The translations under genes were made by a program, and so were the position numbers. The notes below the pieces were generated by a model. The model ran no database searches, had not been told where the DNA came from, and was given only the letters and a program-made list of their open reading frames with translations. A stretch of 64,000 bases of DNA from Ichthyophis bannanicus (Eukaryota; Chordata; Amphibia; Gymnophiona; Ichthyophiidae): contig CM066035.1 in the NCBI GenBank assembly GCA_033557465.1, positions 918,726,235 to 918,790,234 on the forward strand, written 5' to 3'. Below are positions 59,399 to 64,000 of the stretch, piece by piece (positions within the stretch are counted from its first letter, which is position 1; every line of letters starts with the position of its first letter).

Positions 59399-61205
59399 TT
59401 GTGATATATTGCCAAGCCTGTCTCACTGGCAGCAACAGTATATTGGTCTTCACCTCCGGTGGGCACTGTGACGAGATCGCTTGTAAAATATATTGTAAAT
59501 GATAGGGAGCAGCTAATCTCCGTTCGTATTCAAAAGGCATGTAATCAAACGAGTCCCACAGCCAGTCTCGTACATGTCTCAGTAGACATGCCGTATTATA
59601 CCTAATCAAATCTGGCACTCCCAGTCCCCCTCTGTCCCATGAGTTCTGAAGTGCTTTCAGTCTGATTCTAGATCGTTTACCCTCTTGCAGGGCCTTTAAA
59701 GGATTTTTTAATAGATCCTTGGAGACAGGAGACGTTCTACAGGACTGGAGAAGGGCTGATGTAGTATCTCTCCACAAAAGTGGTAACAATGGTGATAAAC
59801 TACAGGTCAGTAAGCCTTACCTCAATGGCAGGAAAAGTAATGGAGGTGCTCCTGAAACCAACAGGTTGCATGATCCGAGGCAACATGGTTTTACCAAAGG
59901 ACGATCTTTCCAGACAAATCTGATTGACTGGGTGACCAGAGAACTAGATCAAGGGCATGCGATGGATGTGATCTACCTCGATTTCAGCAAAGCCTTTATA
60001 CTGTTCCTCATAGGAGGCTTATCAATAAACTCAACAGCTTGGGGAGTGGTCCCAAGATGGTGAACTGGATCAGAAATTGGTTGACTGACAGACGACAGAA
60101 GGTGACGGTAAACAGAACTCACTCGGATGAAAGGAAGTGATTAGTGGTGTGCCCCACGGTTCGGTCTTGGGATCAGTTCAATATATTCGTGAGTGATATT
60201 GCCGAAGGGCTGAATGGAAAAGTCTGTCTTTTTGCAGGTGACACCAAAATTTGCAACAGAGTGGACTCCCTTGAGGGAGTGGGGAACATGAGGAAAGATC
60301 TACAAAAGCTGGAGGTTTGGCAGTTAAGATTTAATGTGAAGAATTGCAGTGTCATGCACTTGGGAAGCAGAAATCCAAGAGAAATGTATGCAATAGGGGG
60401 CGAGAGATTGGTGTGCACAGACTAGGAGAAGGACCTCGGTGTGATTGTTTCTGATGATCTCAAGGTGGCGAAATAGTGTGACAAGGCGGTGGCAAAAGTC
60501 AGAAGGATACTGAGTTGCAAACAGAGAGGAATTACCAGCAGAAAGGAAGAGGTACTAATGCCACCGTACAAGTCGCTGGTGACTCACTTGGAATATTGTG
60601 TTCTGTTTGGAGACCGTATCTCACAAAGGATATAAAAAGGCTGGAAGCGGTTCAGAGAAAGGCAACCAAAATGATTTGGAGCCTGTGTCAGAAGACTTTT
60701 GAAGATCTAAATATGTGCACTCTGGAGGAGAAGAGGGACAGGGGAGATATGATTCAGACCTTCAAATCCTTAAAGATTATTAATGGACAAACAAACCTCT
60801 TCCAAAGACGGGGAAGCTATAAAACTAGAGGGCATAACATGAAGCTGCAAGGAGGTAAACTGAAAGGCAATGTCAGGAAATACTTTTTCACTGAAAGGGT
60901 GGTGGATGCTTGGAATGCCCTCCCGATGGAAGTGGTGGGGGGCGAACACAGTGACAGAATTCAAAATGGCATGGGACAGACATAGTGAATCCCTTTATAG
61001 CAACAGGACAAAATCAAAATAACTATAACTGTGTCTTTTATCTGAACAAATAGGGGTGACCTACATGGAGCAGTTGGTACACCTCTAAACAAAGGCATGG
61101 GGAGAGGTGACCTGCACGGAGCGGCAAGTGCACCTACTCTTGCCACCTTGATGGGCAGACTAGATATACCATACTGGTCTTTACCTGCCATCATATATTA
61201 TGTTG

Positions 61206-62300
61206 TTATGTTACCATCTGGTCCAGGTGATTTGCTGCTCTTTAGTTTATCAATTTGTGTTATAAATCTTCTAGGTTCATTGAGATTTCATTCAGCTCTT
61301 CTGACTCATCACCCTTTCTGCCATTGGTAGCTTCCTCTCATCTTCCTCAATAAAGACCAAAACAATATTTTTAGCCTCTCAGATAGAGCCTTGTCATCTC
61401 TTAGTGTCCATTCTAACACCTGATCATCTAATGGTTCAACTGACTCCTTCCATGGCTTTTTGCTTCATATGTACCTGAAAAAGCTTTTATTGTGAGTTTT
61501 TGTCTTATGGCAAGCTTCTTTTCAAAGTCTCATTTTGCCTTCCTTATCAATGCTGTGCATTTAACTTGCCAGTGCTTATGCTGTTTCCTATTTACTTCAT
61601 GTGGTTCCTTTTTCATTCCTTGGAAGAATACTTTTGGCTCTAATAGCCTTTCCCCTCACCTTTTAACCAAGCTGGCTGTTGTTTGGCCTTCATTCCACCT
61701 TTTTTAATGCATGGGATACATCTGATCTGGGCTTCCAAGATTGTATTTTTAACCAACACCCATGCCTGATGTAAACTCTTGACCTATGCAGTTGCTCCTT
61801 TTATTTTTTCTAACCATATTCATCCTTTTATCATAGCCTCCCTTTTGAAAATTAAACACTGACATAGTAGATTTCCTTTCCATACTCATTCCATTTATTA
61901 AGTCAATTGTAACCATATTAATATCACTAGTGTCGAGTGGTCCCAACACGGTTAGCTCTTGTACCAAATCCTGTGCTCCACAATGGACTAAGCCTAAATA
62001 GCTCCTTCTCCAGTTGGTTCCAAACCAGTTGCTCCATGAAGCAGTCATTTATTTCATCTATGAAATTTACCTGCTTAGCATGCCCTAGCATGATGTTTAT
62101 CCAATCAATATTGGGGGTAATGTAAATAATCCATTACTTGTATTATTGTATTGCCAATTTTGCTAGCTTCTCTAATTTCTGATAATATTTCATCATCTGT
62201 CTGCTAATTCTGTCAGGCAGATGGTAGCTACCATTATTTTCTTGCCCTTCACACATGGAATTTCTATCCATAAGGATTCAATGGCGCATTTTGTTTCTAG
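61206..62300 (-). pseudogene. CR1-D3 ORF2, endonuclease and RT start, decayed
   Basis: Continues D3 after CR1-C2: the plus strand reads CCATCTGGTCCAGGTGATTT as in D2 at 25570. Minus-strand remnants include a VHCGAQDLVQELTVLGPLDTSD match to GTPDLVQEIRVLGPLGNSD of D2 (61749-62048) and WIEIPCVKGK (about 62244-62275). Many indels are present. Homology to D2 ends near 62300. Confidence 0.8.
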
Positions 62301-62846
62301 ATTGTCTCCTGCCAGGAAGTGCAGCCTGCAAGTTTTGAAAATGCTTGCCATGCTCACACAGGCTGCATATACAGTGGGCAGCAGCCAATGGATGGGTTCC
62401 TGAGGGATACAAGGTAAAGGGAGAGGGGCAGTAGCAGGGGGCAATACATCCTAGGGAAAGGAAATAAGAGATGGTGGGCAAATACTGAGAAAGAGAGAAA
62501 TAAAGAGTTAGTGGAGACAAGTGGAAAGGAATGGAGATAAGGGACTATATTGCAGAGACATTTAGGGTTCTATTGTAACTTTTGTGCCAACATAAGCAAA
62601 ATTAGTAGCCCAGGCTCCCCTATGTCACCGGTAGTGAAATTTGACTTCTGGATATTAACCCTCCTGCAGGTTGAGGCACAACAAACCATCACCCCTTCAT
62701 GATGTTGTTATGGATGATTATGTAATATTTCCCCAGAGGAAGGGAAAAGGAGTTAGTGGGGAAATAAATAAAGTAATAAATGATTTCTTTCCGATGTGGG
62801 GAAGTAGGACCAGTAAGGGGGACAAGTAAAGAAATAATAGGAAGAA
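62301..62846. other. Unassigned sequence, no gene seen
   Basis: Contains purine-rich stretches (62400-62540). No recognised element. Confidence 0.5.
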
Positions 62847-63140
62847 GGAGGAGTGGCCTAGTGGTTAGGACAAGGTACTTCAGGCCAGAGGGCCGGGGGT
62901 TCAAGTCCCACCTGGGGACAGCAATCTCAGGCCGGAGGGACTGGGATTTCTAGTCCTATAGGCACTCCTTGTGGTCTTGGGCAAGCCACTTAACCCTCCA
63001 TTGCCCATGTTCCCTGTAAGTATTAGCATATGTGTGTCATATCCCCTCGTGTTAAATGTATCTCCCAATTGACCACTTTGACCCGTTGAAAAGCAGGATA
63101 TAAATACAGCTAAATTAAAAATAAAATAAAATAAAAAATA
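62847..63140 (+). mobile_element. tRNA-derived SINE
   Basis: Head GGAGGAGTGGCCTAGTGG (A box), B box GGTTCAAGTCC (62899-62909), MIR-like core CTTGGGCAAGCCACTTAACC (62976-62995). The 3' part has GATATAAATACAGC and an A/T-rich AAAATAAAATAAAA tail. Same family as 59084-59383 on the minus strand. The internal promoter boxes look intact. Confidence 0.88.
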
Positions 63141-64000
63141 CACAGGATGCCAGAACCAACTTGGTCAAAACAGCATGTAAAGAAAATTAGAAAATATTTG
63201 CAACACTTATCAAAAGTACCCAACTTTTTTTTTTTATAACCACAAATTCAACTGTATCATTTTGATTGGAAACAGGCCCAATGTACTTATTCTCCTTTAT
63301 TCCCTTGAAGCCCAACAGCTGTAACCTATATTTATGCTGTACAGATTAGGCTCCTTTCTGCAAAATCCATTCTTTTTCTCTAACTCTATGGGGTCTCACA
63401 TCAACATAAAGCAAAACCAGAAACTTCAGATAAGTTAATGTTACTAGTGATCTTCCTTTTACCAGATAAATTGTTGTCAGGTTCCAGATTCTTTCTGGTA
63501 AATCCCTGTGACTTCTATAGCTTTCATTTATCCTCCCCCACGATTCAAGAAGACAAAAAATGTGAATCAGATACAGGAATGTAACAACTCAGTTAAGTAT
63601 TTGTTCTCCTATTTGTTGTATCTAAAACCCTGAGATGCACCAAAATGTTTGCTCAATCAAAGTTTGAGATATGGCTAGATAGGTGTTTATGGAGTGATTT
63701 CAATAGTGAGCACCTAGGAGACAGCGCATCTGAAGAAAAGATATTCTGGATTGGGGGTTAAATCAGAGCCCCACTCCCATGATGACAGGCTTGAATGAAT
63801 GTGTACCATCAGCCCTTGGGTTTTCTTCGCCAGCTGTGATGGGAAGTAGAGAGCCAGGCCTTTCTTCTACACGGTAAGTCTACAGCTCCTGGTACACCAA
63901 GATGGTGTACTAGCCAGACCTGATCCTAGTTAACTTCACAGCACAGCCAAGAGCAGGTTCATTTAGGACAGCTGAAGACTTGATGACAGACGTGGTCAAC
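63141..64000. other. Unassigned sequence, no gene seen
   Basis: No long frame, splice-like coding block or recognised repeat. A T10 run lies at 63224-63233. It could be host non-coding sequence. Confidence 0.5.

Larger units (their letters stand above)
57386..59682 (-). mobile_element. Tx1/L1-like LINE 3' fragment
   Basis: Minus-strand insertion flanked by the exact 16-bp duplication TCTTGCAGGGCCTTTA (57370-57385 and 59683-59698). Its minus frames encode the C-terminal part of an L1/Tx1-type ORF2. The 3' end lies at the left. A C-rich tract (57496-57545) and two SINE-type insertions (57556-57817 and 59084-59383) lie inside. It is 5'-truncated. Confidence 0.8.
58105..59682 (-). pseudogene. 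C-terminal ORF2 remnant of the Tx1/L1-like LINE
   Basis: Three minus-strand pieces: IRLKALQNSWDRGGLGVPDL then YNTACLLRHVRDWLWDS (59682-59400); LYKLLRRVFFVPKR-type text with CPRCKAVAATLGHMFWHCKV (58680-58372), the Cys/His knuckle of L1/Tx1 C-termini; and LRVWLALRGPGYWRWREALY with AQQWDYFLEEWGPFL (58320-58105). A SINE at 59084-59383 and several stops separate them. The catalytic RT motifs lie upstream of the truncation and are absent. Confidence 0.75.
56083..60990 (+). pseudogene. CR1-C2 ORF2 (endonuclease and RT), broken and interrupted
   Basis: The endonuclease has MDLDIVAITETWFYES, RKGGGVALYVKSS, a stop at 56284, GVVYRPPTQIEEMD, VEVIILGDFNLPDVDWS, SSVLDLVLTNGDS and SSDHYMVWFEI. A stop at 56866 precedes the linker and RT start (56890-57385). 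After the Tx1 insert come KSLETGDVLQDWRRADVVSL (59715), QHGFTKGRSFQTNL, MDVIYLDFSKAF, a degenerate FAGDTKI in place of FADDTKI, and RFNVKNCSVMHLGSRNP. The C-terminus is KGNVRKYFFTERVVDAWNAL. Many frameshifts are present. Confidence 0.85.
55548..61205 (+). mobile_element. CR1-like LINE, family C, copy C2
   Basis: A plus-strand LINE with ORF1 C-terminus (55548-55852), ORF2 endonuclease (56083-56868) and RT (56890-57385 and 59699-60990). The 3' UTR ends CATACTGGTCTTTACCTGCC plus TTATGT-type repeats at about 61205. It is 5'-truncated. The RT is split by a Tx1/L1-like insertion (57386-59682). It lies in CR1-D3, whose sequence flanks it (CTTTGGTG left, CCATCTGGTCC right). Confidence 0.85.
32706..62300 (-). 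mobile_element. CR1-like LINE, family D, copy D3, spread by nested insertions
   Basis: One minus-strand CR1-D copy in four blocks that follow D2 in order: 32706-33526 (3' end with tail AAGAACATAAGAAC and RT C-terminus), 39320-39655 (RT), 55503-55547 (a 45-base block matching D2 at about 25532-25562), and 61206-62300 (RT start and endonuclease). The gaps are filled by A4, the RTE with its inserts, and CR1-C2. Blocks join at matching D2 positions: GTCA/AATGCTTTC, CTAACAG/TCTGCAAT and CTTTGGTG/TTACCATC. All frames are decayed. Confidence 0.8.

Noticed and set aside
1..64000. CRISPR array, operon or other prokaryotic system
   Set aside because: All long frames are eukaryotic retroelement proteins; the repeats are transposon ends, SINEs or a minisatellite.

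Overview
The window is vertebrate repeat DNA with no recognisable host gene. Every long coding remnant belongs to a transposable element. These include two families of DIRS-type tyrosine-recombinase retrotransposons (here family A and family B), two CR1-like LINE families (C and D), an L2-clade LINE, an RTE/BovB-like LINE, a Tx1/L1-like LINE, a Penelope-like element (PLE), a non-autonomous hAT-like DNA transposon and several tRNA-derived SINEs. This mix, with DIRS dominating, suggests a large non-mammalian vertebrate genome. An amphibian such as a caecilian is my best guess, but species cannot be fixed from this sequence.

Layout. 1-1443: 3' part of a family B DIRS (B1), inserted in a hAT-like copy (1444-1772). 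2073-2304: SINE with an RTE-like tail. 2587-10625: family B element B2, in which a large deletion joins the B2 reverse transcriptase start to the RNase H of a nested family A element (A1); A1 sat inside A2, and A2 inside B2. 12093-14126 and 31046-32150: one minus-strand CR1-D copy (D1), split by family B element B3 (14127-30488). B3 carries a hAT-like element (17153-18908) and a complete-length family A element (A3, 20195-29543), which itself holds a minus-strand CR1-D copy (D2, 23949-27543).

32706-62300: a second stack. One roughly 2.3-kb minus-strand CR1-D copy (D3) is spread over about 29.6 kb by family A element A4 (33527-39319), an RTE (39656-55502) and a CR1-C copy (55548-61205). The RTE is split by a CR1-C 3' fragment that holds A5 (41697-47491), the best-preserved DIRS, and by a PLE (47927-54164) that itself holds a near-complete L2 (49557-53029). 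The CR1-C copy holds a Tx1/L1-like fragment (57386-59682) with SINEs inside it. 62301-64000: a SINE and otherwise unassigned sequence.

How the DIRS parts work together. Each element has split inverted terminal repeats, a gag ORF with a Cys/His zinc-binding N-terminus, an RT-RNase H-methyltransferase-like ORF, a tyrosine recombinase (YR), and an internal region complementary to both outer ends. In all five gag/RT junctions the gag stop lies in the heptamer YTT-TGA-C and the RT frame continues at +1. This looks like a conserved +1 frameshift signal. In A5 the gag frame is also open from that stop through the whole RT region to the end of YR. All copies carry coding lesions, so the window is a record of past activity and probably holds no autonomous element.
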